Notes under the pieces: generated by a model
Database searches by the model: none
Told to the model about the DNA's origin: nothing
The model's input: the letters and a program-made list of their open reading frames with translations, nothing else
In this document: piece after piece, positions 33,880 through 63,930 of the stretch
Layout: every line of letters begins with the position of its first letter
Position numbering within the stretch: the first letter of the stretch is position 1
Origin: Antedon bifida
Lineage: Eukaryota; Echinodermata; Crinoidea; Comatulida; Antedonidae
Assembly (NCBI GenBank): GCA_963402885.1
Contig: OY727094.1
Coordinates: 26,104,501-26,168,500 of the forward strand
Direction: 5' to 3'
DNA: 64,000 nucleotides
Made by a program: the position numbers and the translations under genes

Positions 33880-35725
33880 ATAAAAATGGCTGTATACTGT
33901 ATATTTAAGGTTAGTATGTACATTATTTCTAGTCATTCTCCGTAAACAGGAAAATGGCAACTTTATCGTCTTCAAAAAAATTAAGACGATGGAATTTCAC
34001 GCTAAGCTCCACCCACTTTGTTAAAGCTCATGCATAAATTATTCATGAGCACCATCCTGTGGCTTCCCGTCGTGTTTCGTAAAGTTCCTAGTGTCGAACA
34101 GAGGAGCCCCGATTTAGAGAGAACATAGACAATGTTTTTATTAAAGTTACACTTTCAAATTTTGATTGATTTATTTAATGATGGTACGGTTGAAGGCACC
34201 TTCTAATTTCAGTAAAATGTAGAATAAAAATAGAGTGATTATGATGATGACAAAACAGGCATAATGCTATATTTTTGTAGGTTTAAGAATATGGAGTTTT
34301 AAAGTTAAAATTAAGTTTTTAGTATAGCATATCAAAAATTAAGATGAAATATGTAAATAAATAGCAATTAATCTATTCTACTGTATGCATATACTATATA
34401 TCAACAACAAAATCTGTTATATAGTATATTGCTTAGTAGTCTAATGTACTTTTGATTATTGCACTTTTGGTAATAATGGTGCAATACCTTATTTTTAGAA
34501 TATTACATTTTTGAAAATATAGAAATATATATTTATTCCTTGCATGGCATTTAAAAGTGGTGCATTAGTAATAGAAGAAAAATGAAAAAAAAATTGCAGT
34601 GTTCACACATGCAAGAACAAAAATATATTTAGCGATATTATTTTTTGGAGTAAACTTCATTGTCAATGTGATCATTTTTTTCTAATTATCAAATCCATGG
34701 ATCTATTTATTAGTCTATGGCAAAAACTACTACAGTATACAATTTGTACACAGGAATTCATTTCTTTTAGGACATTAATTTGCTTAGGGCTGATACTATA
34801 TTAAAAATGCAGTATCACAATAGCATGAACATTTCCTTTATATTATAGTTTGGTTAATTTATATTTGTCAGCCCAATATATGCTATACACAATAAAAACA
34901 AGCAGAAGAATAAGCAGCTATGTTGTTTTGTTATAAGCTATAAATGATTGAATTTGCAATATCATTTGAAGTGTAACATTGCTTTGTGTATTACAGCAAT
35001 TTGATCCTGGTCGAGGCAGGAAGGATACGAGATATGTTTCTCAGTATTTTGACTGGTTAGGACTAATGTGCAAAAAAAGACCACTACTTGTACTGTACGC
35101 ATTCTTTTGGGCAAGATGCTTTGTCCTTTGGATGGGTTATTTGGATGTGCTTGCAGAACAAGCACATGTTCCCACCATTTCTGCACTGTAGCTGCCATGG
35201 GGACATAGAGGGCCTAATCATATATGTACCACAAGCTTCTTGGATATAGTACATAATAAACAGTCATTTTTATATAGTTATCAATTATTGTAGATCATAG
35301 CACGCACACAACTATCTGGCTTTTTATAATGTATTATATTTTATAATTATGTGGAATTGCATTGAACAAGATACTGTTGCATAAAGTACCAATAGTCTGC
35401 CTACCTGCAAATACATGGAAGGCAGTGTTTGGAAAATTCTGGTAACATTGCGTATGTACACGACAAAAAAAAGACAAGGAAACATTGTTTTCTACTGTGG
35501 GAACATTTAATTGACAACTTAATCACATCATACATAAGTCCACAAGATGTATCGATAAGGAGTGCATATGTCCTTTTAATGGACCCTGCCACACCAAAGG
35601 TCACAAGAGGCTACTAAATATTGTCTAGCCTTGTCCGATACACAAAAACACCTTACACATTTTAATAAGATAGCTAGCTTTACCAACTTACAAAATCAGC
35701 GTGAGAAAAAGACTAAAAGAGGGGC
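33880..35725. other. Spacer between caspase and G-beta genes
   Basis: Convergent intergenic DNA. One plus-strand frame at 34997-35191 follows a TTACAG acceptor-like site, but I see no known domain and no upstream exon to join. Otherwise AT-rich. Confidence 0.4.
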
Positions 35726-35965
35726 ATGGCTCCACCCCCAAAGTAGGGATGTGGCTCATAGAAGCGCCACCAAAAGGACGTTAATAAAAACTCCTTTCGA
35801 AAGTGGGAAATGTGACAAAAGCTTATTCCCAGTGGGGTGCGTCTCATAGAGTCCACCCCTAAAATAGGGATATAGCTTTTCGAAGCTCCACCCCCAAAAG
35901 GGGGACGTGGTTTTCAGAGCTTCGTCCCGAAAAGAAGACGAAGCTTTTGAAATCTACGCCCCCCC
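35726..35965. repeat. Degenerate tandem repeat with CTCCACCCCCAAA core
   Basis: GGCTCCACCCCCAAAGTAGG, GCGCCACCAAAAGG, GTCCACCCCTAAAATAGGG, AGCTCCACCCCCAAAAGGGG and GCTTCGTCCCGAAAAG follow one another, joined by GGATGTGGCTC- or AGCTTTTCGAAG-like words. Unit length is irregular. Confidence 0.65.
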
Positions 35966-35969
35966 CTAT

Positions 35970-38900
35970 TTTGTCACGAAGTAAATAGATAATACATGAC
36001 AACATGGTTATTGATGATCTAAATTTCTACAATTCAAAAGTTAAACACCAATAGAACGTGAATCAGATACTTATCAGAAGTATTAACTATCTGTGTGTTC
36101 TAAAACCTACTACTTTTCATCTATAAAATGGAATAGTATTACTTGTGATAATGGAATTACGGTACAAAGCCAAAAATCAGAATTTTTCTCTCATGAATAT
36201 TACTGAACTGTGCGCAATCTGATAACATATGCACCGATTTCTCCGCTAAGAGATACAAAGCATCCTTTAAATTTCACCCCCAGGACGCCAACAACAGTTC
36301 TGCACAATGCATCATCATTTAAACACTTTGTACAAATATTTTTACCCTCTGACATCAAAGCTATCAAACGCACCGTCCATTATGTTTGACCCAATTTGCA
36401 TGCTAACACGTTTAATGTTAGGCAACACACATGGGCTCTCGTTGAATCCAAGTGATATGTGCCCTTACATTATCAATGGCACCAAAAGCCCCAATCTCAA
36501 AGTTAACATTAGTTTATACTATATTCTTAACAAACCTGTATTCTTAAATGGTCATGACCCAGACCCAGAATTCAAAGAAATCGAGAACAAAACGACTGTA
36601 TTTTCCAGTACTAAATTGTATCGATCTCATCTTCAATCGGAATGTCTTTTATTGTGTCATCAGTGAAGCGTATTTGATGTAAACAGCTTCAGTTTTGGTT
36701 ATTATTAAATTTACTTTCATTCCTAGAGATTTAACGCAACATAAATGAATCTCAACATGTTAAATTTCACAATTATCATGAAGCCAATTACAGGTTTTAG
36801 TGAAATAACACCTATTTATATATTATATATTTATATACTTTAAGTAATTTTTCAGAATTTTATTCGTTATTGAAAATGCAGTAGCAGTAACAAATAAATG
36901 GGCCTTGTAGAAATAAGTTAATTTTCTATTCCAATGAATCCATAACAATTTTTAATCTATGGTATAAAGTACCAGATGGCGATGCTCTATATTGCGGACA
37001 AACAGAGATATTGCTTGTACCGATAGAAACAAGCATAGTAGTTGATTACTATTTTAACTCACCCTAAAAAATTCATTCTTTACATTATTACAGTATATTT
37101 ATGATATTTTATAAAATAAGTCACCCTTTAGCCTAATGTATATATTTTGATATATTATAATTAATGTTATTCTGAAATAACATCATCCAGAAATAATTAC
37201 ATTCTCTTATACGATCATCAACTTTTTTCAGTATACAATTTGCTACTTGAGAAAATAGATTCAACGAGTCAATTGAAAACAACATTACTGTGCATTCACT
37301 ATCCAGGTGGCAATAGCCACCTGTAATCAGTGTGTGTATTCTGTATACTGTATATTGAAGTCAATGTTTTTCAAAAGTCTGTGTGCATGGATACATACTA
37401 TTTAAATTGACGAGAGAGATAACAGAAAACGGTACATACAATTAAAAAAAGGCAACATGTAACAATAAGTAAAAACTAGTGATTTTTTAAAAGCTTAAAC
37501 GGTTGTTTGTATATTACTAGAAAACGCCTGCAACGACGACACTTGTACACGTTGCATTTATTCTGTATTAATGCTTAAATTAATCGTTTCTACGAACCAT
37601 TAAAGACGCTCTCATATGCTCTCAATATATAATATATACAATTTCCAATCAGGAGAAAAAAAATAAGCTGATTAAGATATTGTCGAACATGATTTAAATA
37701 ACTAAAATGCTCAGTTGAAAAAGTGAAGTCTGATTTAGCACCTTCTAAAACACTAAAGATTGAACAAATATAAACCCAGTGAAAATGAATGGCACCAAGT
37801 ACAGAATTGACATCACTGGTTTTTGTTGCTCACACTGTCCCAACAAGATCAGCGAGGGTTAACTACACGTTAATATATCAATTGTCGAGAAAAACACTTT
37901 CTATACACAATCCTACAAGGATGAATTTTTCCAGTAACCATAAATATTGCGAGTGTAGTGCGCACGATTGTTCCAACGTACACAGTGCAGTACGTTACCA
38001 GCTTATTTTGGGGCAAGTTAAATTCTGTCCGTAAATAAACTTAAAAAGTTGACAACACAATATGAATTTCTGTCAGGACAGAAACACGCACAGTTCGTTT
38101 TCTCTGGCATAAATATAGCCATTTACCTGATTGACAAACAAATTCTCAAAACCTGTCAATCGTGAAAAACTTTAATGTGCTACTATAGGAATTGCACGTC
38201 CACGATAACATACACGTACATGGGACTTAGTCTAACCTAGCCTAATCACGAGTAATATACAAGAATTAATACGCCATGCTTTAGGTGGGTGTAATGTTAA
38301 ACTACGAAAATTCTCTCTCGGTCAAGAGAATTTTACCCACATATTATAATCAAATGTGTATTGAATATTTAAAATACAATTAAGAAATAAGATAATCAAA
38401 AAACATATCTGGACTAGAGAGAAAAACGAAAATATAAACATTACGTCATTTACATCAAACAAGGGAAATAATCTGTGTTCCATGGCATGATAAAAAATGC
38501 CAGTGAATTTGATAAAAAGAAACTATTAAAGTTACACTAATATATGCAGAACATATTATTCCACATTCACACTACAATTGTGTATTTTCATTTATCAAGC
38601 ACTAATTAACAGTTTCAACCTCGCTCTGATCAGCAATAGTCGTCGATGCGAGAAAGCTAACAGTGAAACTATACGCACAATGTCTGACGGTGATCAGAGA
38701 ACTCGGGACAACTATGTGTGTGTGTTAATGTGTGCACGCATGCCCAGTGAGTTGATATATCACTGTGTGATTATACTGGCATATACATGCTATACACACA
38801 TAGTCCCGCGCTGTACCTCAATCGTAAAGGGTGCTCGCTGTACAAGAGTTCATAAACGCTGTGTCGGGAGAAGTCAATCCATTTAAATCTGAAACATGAC

Positions 38901-39290
38901 CGTGAAAAATTGCAGTATTGTGCCGGGATCAAAAATGCTCCGTCAGTAATGTGAACACAACGAGAGGGTGGGGTAACCAATCCAGCACTCCTCTCACGAC
39001 AGATTCCATGCCTAAAACATACTCAAAACAAATGACTGACTTGACAATTTTTTTCCTAGGTCTTTTTTTTTCTTCGTTATTTTTTTTCAAAGATTTTTTT
39101 AAAGTTTGAAATCTGAGCATTTGTACACTGTGTCACTACTAGATAAGACAACTAAAGCCCGTCTTCTCCTATACAGCCCAATTGAGAGCACAATTCACTA
39201 CATTTTGAGGGCAGGGCAGAACCCATCATAGTAAATGAGTTAGGCTAAATATAATACAATTGCTAGTGAGAAGGGGAGGGGATAAGTCTG
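35970..39290. other. Spacer and probable 3' untranslated region of the G-beta gene
   Basis: It holds several frames of 80-120 codons (for example 36307-36666 plus) without recognisable domains or splice context. T-runs occur near 39055-39100. The 3' end of the G-beta transcript must lie here, but no single poly(A) site stands out. Confidence 0.35.
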
Positions 39291-39291
39291 A

Positions 39292-56448
<17,157 letters not shown>

Positions 56449-56873
56449 CTTTGAAAATTTTTTAAATACTGTGAAAATAAAAACATATTTATTAAATGTG
56501 TGCACAATAAAACAGGGTAAATCAGAATAAAACTGTGATGACTTGAATCTCTAACGTTTGTATACTTTTACATTTTTAATTTGAATTAATGCAATTTTCT
56601 CAGATTTCACCAAATTATTGGGTCACACAAAAACTATGAATGTACTCTTTTCCTTTAAATATTGGAACTATAACTATAATTCTAATTTACACTGGTTTAA
56701 AAGTAGATAAAATATTTTGTAGAATGAATAGGAAAATTTTCTATAGCAGGAATAATAATAGTCATAAAAAATTAATTCTTATTCTTAACAAGTTTGAATG
56801 AATATCATTAACAAAACAGATACTACAATCATTGAGTTACACATTCAAAGTGCACGACAATATTTTAACTTAC

Positions 56874-56925
56874 CTATATAGAAAATTGAAAAAAATATCT
56901 ACGTGCTGGGTGTGCTCCAGGGAAC
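56874..56925 (-). other. Non-coding 5' exon of the G-beta gene
   Basis: On the minus strand a T-rich tract ending CAG (56928-56926) precedes 52 bases without an ATG, which end ATATAG|GTAAGT, an excellent donor. The next acceptor, TTTTCACAG| at 56469-56471, opens the exon with the start codon after 20 untranslated bases. This is the expected structure of a spliced 5' untranslated region. The first exon and promoter lie further upstream and were not identified; a donor-like site near 60654 is one candidate. Confidence 0.6.
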
Positions 56926-56929
56926 CTGA

Positions 56930-58400
56930 AAAAAAAACAAACAAATTTATATTAGAAAAGTTTAGGATGAGTGTAAAAAAATTAATAAGGATGGTTGGAA
57001 AAAAAGAGAACATCCCATATGTTCATGTACCGAGTTTTCTAGGGTGTGTGCTTTGTTGAACGGAGGATGGGTCCACATCAATTACATACTTGAAATTTGT
57101 ATTTTTTCTCTCAGGGAAAATCGACCATGTATTCATTTACTACAATTAGAGTTAAATAATACAAACAAAATTATAATTTAACTGGGTAGGAGCACTTACT
57201 GCAAGGCTGACCTACATACTACTTCTACAAACATTATTTTTTAAAACCAACAATAATATTCCAAAATAATATTTTTGCAAGTAATCATTAATTTCTACTT
57301 CGACCTTGGAAAGGTCAAATTTTCAGCCAAGATCTAAAAGCACAATGAAAATAAATTTTCTTGCAATTGTCTCTATTTTGTGACATACAGCAACATCGTT
57401 TTTAAGTTGGTAGTGTAACAATTGACAAAAGAATTGTTTAAAAGAAACTGCTCTTCTTGTGCCATCTGGCAGATCACAAAACATTTAATTTCATTGTATA
57501 TAATAATCTGAGTAAGGGAAAAATGGGTTGTTATTGTAAACCTTGCTAGTTGTTGAACGGATGACGGCCTAATACATATCACTGTTATGTGTATTACATG
57601 TAGCTAGTAGTAAATGAATATTTTTTATTTCGATTTTAAAGCGGTTGTATTTTTTGTATAAATTTTACAATAACACACACGATACAATTAGGTGAACGAG
57701 CCCACGCCCTCAACATGTTATCTGGCCGCCATTGTAGCGTAATGATGATTTTTTTAAGGTGACGATGGATTTCTGAAGGTGCTGAATTATAAATTGATTA
57801 AAAAAGGTTATAAATTTTTTTAAATATCGATTTTTTACAATTGTATGCATACAGGATGTTGTAGACAACTCGTCAATAGGTTGGATGAAGTAATTTTAAG
57901 GGGTGGGTACGAAACTACATTAGCGCCAAAAGGATTATACGTAATGTTCGGCAGCAGCCGTAAAATTACAGTGTTGGCACCAGGATTATGTAGGTCTAGG
58001 CATATGTAACATTCGTATACATATTTTTTAATATAGGCCTACATTATAATATACCGTGTGTTTTCATATTTGTACAATAAACTACAACAAAAGGTTTTTT
58101 CTCGTTTTCATATTTCTTTTTCACCACCATTCCATTGGAATATACATACAACACTGCAGATAATACAACTGCAAATATCTGGAGTACTGTACCTATTATA
58201 TGCCCACGACACAAACGTATGCCGATGGCGGCATTTCGCGAGTCTTTGTTTTATATATACATCTGTATTTTATATTTTTAAGTTAACGATTGTAAGTGGT
58301 AAATTGTAGAGTTGTACTGTATTAAGTCTCCAAATTAAGTAATCTATAAGTTTTTGTTTTGATATTAAATTATATTAAAAAAATGTAATATTGAAATCTC
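56930..58400. other. Spacer or 5' introns of the G-beta gene
   Basis: No supported coding exon. GGCCGCCATTGTAG near 57724 is a GC-richer patch that could be a promoter element, but nothing confirms this. Confidence 0.35.
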
Positions 58401-58402
58401 GG

Positions 58403-58497
58403 AGAGAGAGAACGCTCTATTGCCATTGAATAGACCATTTATTTACAGTAGACATAACAATTGCTAAAAATCTACATTAATATTCTCAAAACTCGGT
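58403..58497. repeat. Dispersed repeat with AGAGAGAACGCTCTATT core (copy 1)
   Basis: GAGAGAACGCTCTATTGCCA, then CAGTAGACATAA and AAAAATCTACATTA. Similar to 60318-60408, same order and orientation, with clear divergence. Confidence 0.65.
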
Positions 58498-58499
58498 AA

Positions 58500-60317
58500 A
58501 TTATATTCAAATGGACCAGTCAATCTAACAATCATTGGAATAATTTGTTAATCCCAAATCTAAACAGATGTAGCCAGGGAAGTTAGGGTAGGTCAGAAAC
58601 AAAACAATTAAGCCTACTTTTTATTTAGATGTTTCTTAGGTAGGTGCTAGGTTACATTTACTTAGGGTGGGTAGAATGCTTGAAAAGCTTTTGACAAGGT
58701 GGAAAGCTTTAAAGGCTGTGTTTCTTACATCTATCCATAACAATTTAAATTCTATTAATTCAACAAAGTAATCAGCAAAACAATTTTCAAGTAAATCTTT
58801 TAGTTTTTTCACAGTTAGTAAATAAGAGAAAAAACAACTCGGATTCAATTTGTGCCAAAATCATTTGCATTAGAACATACAGTAGTGTTATACTGCACAT
58901 GCTCACAAATCTGAAACTTCAATCAATGTGAAGTCTACAAAATCATATTATAACTTGCAGTATGTGTGGGTTTGTTAATTAATGCATTACAATTAGCCTG
59001 GCCGCCAGAACATGCCCAGGAGAGCACATCTAGATAATAAAACTAAATTAATGTAAATGCTTACAAGGCAGCCAGAAAATAAATCAACATACATTACTAT
59101 TATGAAAAATAAAAGACAAAAAAAAAGGGGAAAACTATTGTGTTGGCGACGCCCCACCGGCCCGAAGCATAAAAAACTGGAAGTTGGCATTTGCGATTAT
59201 GAAACCAAAATGTCTTCTTCACTAAATTGGCAAATGTATTTCACCTTCAATGGACATCAAAAAGCGAGGAACATGCAACAGTGAATCAATCATATTATAT
59301 AATAATATGCGATTATCAATTTAGGGACGCAACTAAATACACGTTTTGATTACGCAGTGGTCAAGACACATATGTGTGTGTGTTTTGATTACGCAGTGGT
59401 CAAGTGTTATCAAATTTTAAACACCCTCATAATTAATGGGCTCAATTTTTGGGATTAACCCAAAACCTGGCCAACAAAATTTTGTAAAATTTGGCCTAAT
59501 TATTTTTCGTTCCGTGTCATGCACTATTTTCACGACATATTAAACATTTTTAAAAAAATAGTACAGAAAGAAAATACTGCTTTGTTTGTACGCCTAAAAC
59601 CTACACATAGGTAGATTGTAGGACATTGTATTGAACGTACTCCACAAAGTATTTTTATTATTTATGTGTCGATCAGTGAATCATACAGTACCTTGGGTTA
59701 ATATACACAATTGTCTTATCACCACTTTTGGGTGTTTTGTTTTAAATTGCACATTAAACCAGATGTGAACTCATATCGATGGCTATCGCACCGTTCTATT
59801 GCACATTAAATAATGTAGCTTTAATATAGATTGAAAGCTGCCGTACGTTAGTAAAATTTTATCTATCGACAAATGTATACTGTACATACTGTAAAAACAG
59901 ACTGCCCTACAGGCAGAAAGGTACTGTAAATGTCCAGTTAAACTCAATAAAACTAACTGTAAAATTCAACAATTTATGCATTGCATACATTAGTAATGAA
60001 CTGATACAATAACAAAAAACAAATTTGTATTCGCATAATAGAAAAAAATGAATGAAAAAAAAATGGTGTCTGCAAGTTATGATGGATGATGCAGGCATAT
60101 CATTATGACAATTTATTTATTAGTAATTACACTTATTGAACATGAATTATTTATTCAATTACAAATAATAAGTTATTTTCTAAAATCTATGAGATACATG
60201 CATAATCGATCGAACATCCAGACTGACAGCCAGTAAAGTCAAGCCTTTCCGTATAAAATGTCCTTGCTGTCTGAATGGGCTTGGCTCCGCACCAAACAGG
60301 CCTCAGCCCAGAAGAAA
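58500..60317. other. Spacer, no gene seen
   Basis: AT-rich. A direct repeat of TGTTTTGATTACGCAGTGGTCAAG-like sequence occurs at about 59345 and 59384. A plus-strand frame at 59057-59284 is Lys/Arg-rich with no domain recognised. Confidence 0.35.
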
Positions 60318-60408
60318 CAGAGAGAACGCTCTATTCCCATTTATCCACGGTAGACATCAGTAAATAATTGATAAAAATCGACATTATTCATTCAAAAATG
60401 CTCGATTT
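60318..60408. repeat. Dispersed repeat with AGAGAGAACGCTCTATT core (copy 2)
   Basis: AGAGAGAACGCTCTATTCCC, CGGTAGACATCA and AAAAATCGACATTATT, partner of 58403-58497. Confidence 0.65.
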
Positions 60409-60409
60409 A

Positions 60410-62490
60410 ACTCAATTGCTAGATTCTTCAATATTTTCTATACGAACACTTTACCAAGAATTACGTTCCAAATTCACGGTTTATACAGCAATAGCAGATG
60501 TATCGTAAAATGTCCAACTCCCTCACACAGTAAACACGGCGGCCATCTTGACACAAACCAACACCCGGCGTCACAATGCAAGATTATTTCTCTTAAAATG
60601 GCTTGAAATTTTAGGTTATAACAATAATACGCTTTTAGGCTGCAACGGAACTTACCCTAGAACTATACTCCTTCAAGAAAAGTCCTTATTATTTTAATTC
60701 TCTGTGTTATTCCCTGTCAAAATGAGTGTGTTCCAACCATTACAGAAACTCTATCATTCGCACGGTCAGGGTGGGGTCCCTTGGAAAATGGTCACTTCTA
60801 GCTCCTGAAAATGATGATAGAAACCCCTCACTGCTGCTGAAAAAAGAAAATGAATTTAAATATACAGAGGGCGTTATCAGCTTTTGGAAATAAAAACTAA
60901 ACATATTAATTTTTAAAAGTAGGTAACGCCACAAAAAAAATATTTAAAAATCGAACAAATATAAGTTTAACTGAAATGCCGGTGTTTACAATTATTTAGA
61001 AAATACGGTACTAGCAAGAACAACATGTAGGCTACGGCAGGAACTAAATTTTGTTTATTGCTCTGAACAATCATGGTGCCAGGATCAAGTCCTTCCAAAA
61101 TAATTTTTAAAAATGTAAGAAAAATCACAACACACAAACGTGATTTTAAATTTAAATCATCATCCCATATAACATAACTAGGGAAAGAAAAATTGAATTT
61201 ATTCTTATGATAAAAAGTATGTGAATATTTTGAATTTCGTCAAACTACGCCTATCCATGGTGATGTAATATTTCCCTGGCATATCAAAATCAAATCAAAG
61301 AATAAATGCATGAAATATTTTCAGTTCATTTTTAAACACGTGTTTATGCAGAAAGGGGAAATCCCTACACGCAATATCTAGCACGCGCGCATACCTGTTT
61401 ACGCGACAAAATGCTAATAATGCGCGCGAATACTATAGACGATTATTTATTAGTTAGATAGAAAGGAGGTCAAGTAGAAATGTTACGGTGACGGATTTTC
61501 TTGGAGAAGACTTTTCTGAGAGGCAAATACAAAATATTCTATATGTTTTCATCTAAAATTGTTTATTAGGTCTTTTATATCGAAGCATCACTACATGATC
61601 AATATTAAAATCAAATTAAAATAGTACAATCTCAAGAAAAAAAAGCAAAAAACCATCGTTTATTACTTAATTTCAAGTTTTATTCAATCTAAAATATAAA
61701 ATGTTCTTTTACATTTTGTTTCTACTCAATGCTATCACACAACAAAAGATTTACTTCCACTAGGTCTAGACAGTCTTCTATGATGTGATGAATGGTGACA
61801 AAATATATGCTCCCTTGAAATCAGTTTTTGGTCGAATTTTTAGTATTTTGCACTATAAAAAGCAATAAAATAGTACATTCTCCATGTAAAGTGTTCCAAA
61901 CTTTCAATATCAGTTTTTAGAAAAATCCTGAGAAGAGGGGAGAGTTGGTTACATTTCGATATCAAAGAAACATTTGTTTTCAAGTTAGTACATACAACAG
62001 AGTTAGTAAAAACAATACCCACTAGAGAGGGCGACATTTAGTATTTTGTACATAGAACAGAACGAATTTCAACAGGGAATCTTTTGCAGGGAATCTTTAC
62101 ATAACGAGGACTTTTTCGATGACGATAATGTTAATAAGTTAATGCAAAAAGAAAAAGAATGTCCATTTTATATTTTAATGCACGTTCATAAAAGTATTTC
62201 TTTAATATAAAATATTAGTTATTATTTTTTAACATATTAAGCTTTTATTCTAATCTAATCTAATCTCATAGATAGATTCCAGCTCAACAGATCCATGCAG
62301 AAACTTTGCTAAGCACACATTCTTTCTTACGAGAGATTAGTGTGCTTCCACAAAAAAACTAATATACTTTTCATAGGTAAGAAATGCAGAAGACATGAAT
62401 TATTCATCAGTTATAATTACGCTACCTTATTGAATATGCATTAGGAATAAGAATTGACCCAACAACAATACGCTAATACAAAGGCTTTTT
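60410..62490. other. Spacer, possible G-beta promoter region
   Basis: GGCGGCCATCTTGACACAAA (60539) and ACCCGGCG make a small GC-richer patch. On the minus strand CTAGG|GTAAGTTCC near 60654 looks like a donor and could end a first non-coding exon of the G-beta gene. No coding exon found. Confidence 0.3.
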
Positions 62491-62499
62491 ATCGAGCCG

Positions 62500-62572
62500 T
62501 CTGTTTAGCCGAATGGCTTAGACTACAGGCTTTACATGTCAATGTATAGGGTTCGAATCCCATGAACAACTT
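62500..62572 (+). repeat. tRNA-like sequence (tRNA-derived SINE head or tRNA pseudogene)
   Basis: A box A-like TTTAGCCGAATGGCTTAGA and a perfect B-box core GGTTCGAATCC are spaced as in a tRNA. The T-stem is only partly paired and the acceptor stem is poor, so a functional tRNA is unlikely. A T-run (TTCTTTTTT) follows, as in a Pol III terminator. Confidence 0.5.
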
Positions 62573-62823
62573 CTTTTTTACTTCATAGAAAGGTTTTTGA
62601 TAGGGTTAGGTTCAGTACACACCTTAGAAATAAACGAACACGAAAGAGAACAAATAATTTATTATTATTATTGCATCACTTATCTACAAGAAACAATTCG
62701 CTTCCGGGAAGTTTTGACTTCATTGCAAGTATCTTGGCTAAACTTGTGGATCACGGAAGTACCCAATAGCAGCTTCAATATGCATATTTTTAATTCAGTA
62801 AATAAATGTCTCAAATAATATCA

Positions 62824-63559
62824 TTATGTTTCTTCTTCTGACTGTTCTTCTTTCCGTTTTCTTTTCTTTGCGTAAAATTCAATTCGATCTTCTAGACTTT
62901 CTGGAAAATTAAATGTAAATTTGGAATTTCATATATTTTATACATTTTATTTAACTTAATTACCTGATTCCCACAAAAGTAATTCCTGGGTATAGAGGCC
63001 AAGCTTAGCTTACAGGCCCCTTGATAAATTCAATTGAATGTTGTTTTAATTATATACAGTGGCGTAATGGATATGAGCGCTCACTGGCTAAACCCAGGGG
63101 CCCCAGAGCTTAAGAGGGGCCCCAGAGCATGGGCAGTCTAATGCAACTACTCAGGGTTGGAGGGCCCCTTAGGAATAATAAACCAGGGGCTTTGCCTTGT
63201 TCGTTACGCCACTGCTTATATAAGGCGCAAATTTTAAGGGGTGGTCAGTCCAATGTAGTGCAATATTTTGCATTAACATTGCATAACATTTTAAAAATTC
63301 CAATAGTCAACAGTGCATCTAGAAATAATTCTTCCTTAAATTAAGATTAAAATGACTACCAAATGCCCTCGGCTCATCTGACATTATCTTTAAAAAAAAA
63401 TCCACATTGTAATCATTCAAATAAACTTGTTATTTTTACCTCCTTTCTGTCGCTGCATAAGTGGTTTATGTACTTTTGATGGTTTTCCCATCGTTAGGTA
63501 ATCCGATTGTTTTAACATTGGTTCAGCAATCTCACTCCATGGTATATGGTTTATTGCAC
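62824..63559 (-). CDS. Last two exons of an unrecognised gene (partial, continues past the window)
   Basis: Minus-strand exons 63559-63440 (acceptor CTCAAG|, donor GGAG|GTAAAA) and 62900-62824 (acceptor TTTCCAG|, stop TAA). Phases agree (phase 1 across the intron), and both exons are open throughout. The encoded C-terminus includes INHIPWSEIAEPMLKQSDYL, MGKPSKVHKPLMQRQKG, then ESLEDRIEFYAKKRKRK and an acidic tail EEQSEEET. The cluster AKKRKRKEE could be a nuclear localisation signal. I do not recognise the family. Upstream exons should lie beyond position 64000 or in the last few hundred bases, where I could not confirm one. Confidence 0.6.
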
Positions 63560-63604
63560 CTTGAGAAGGGAAACAATTCACTGATTATCAATGTGCTATC
63601 ATAT

Positions 63605-63701
63605 TATATACGGCTTTACCATGTTGAAACATCGGTTCTCGTCAGATCACCGAAGCTAAGCAACGTTGGGCCTGGTTAGAGAATATTGGGTGCTGTATAT
63701 G
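63605..63701 (+). pseudogene. 5S rRNA-derived sequence with internal deletion
   Basis: ATCGGTTCTCGTCAGATCAC, CGAAGCTAAGCAACGTTGGG, CCTGGTTAG and GGGTGCTGTA follow the order of metazoan 5S rRNA. About 24 bases between GGTTAG and GAATA are missing, which removes the box C part of the internal promoter. Several substitutions are present. It is either a 5S pseudogene or the head of a 5S-derived SINE, whose body would be the following sequence to about 63920. Confidence 0.8.
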
Positions 63702-63930
63702 GAGTTGGGGTTCCATTAGGCATTTGAAATCAGCACTGCTGACTCTTATGGCAGCCTCTGCATCTAGTATCTGCCTCAGACGTATTGACCTATGCCTTTC
63801 CTCTGGTCAAGGTGGACACTGGACAAGAGAAGCCCTTGATCAATGTTAGGACCAATCAATGTGCTTTAAACAGTCCTGGCTTAGTTTCATCCATCATTCA
63901 GATGAATGTAAAACTAATTGACAATGTTGT
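63702..63930 (+). repeat. Possible body of a 5S-derived SINE
   Basis: Directly joined to the truncated 5S part: AGTTGGGGTTCCATTAGGCA, CTCTTATGGCAGCCTCTGC and GGTCAAGGTGGACACTGGAC. It is more GC-balanced than the surroundings. No poly(A) tail is evident. Only repeat copies elsewhere in the genome would prove it. Confidence 0.3.

Noticed and set aside
34997..35191. Plus-strand frame after an acceptor-like TTACAG
   Set aside because: No upstream exon with a matching donor after the caspase stop codon, and no known domain. Probably chance in the 3' region.
36307..36666. 119-codon plus-strand frame between caspase and G-beta
   Set aside because: No domain recognised, no splice or promoter signals, and its composition is like the surrounding DNA. 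It remains a possible but unsupported gene.
62500..62572. Functional tRNA gene
   Set aside because: B box is perfect, but the T stem and acceptor stem pair poorly by eye, so I call it a SINE head or pseudogene. tRNAscan-SE would settle it.
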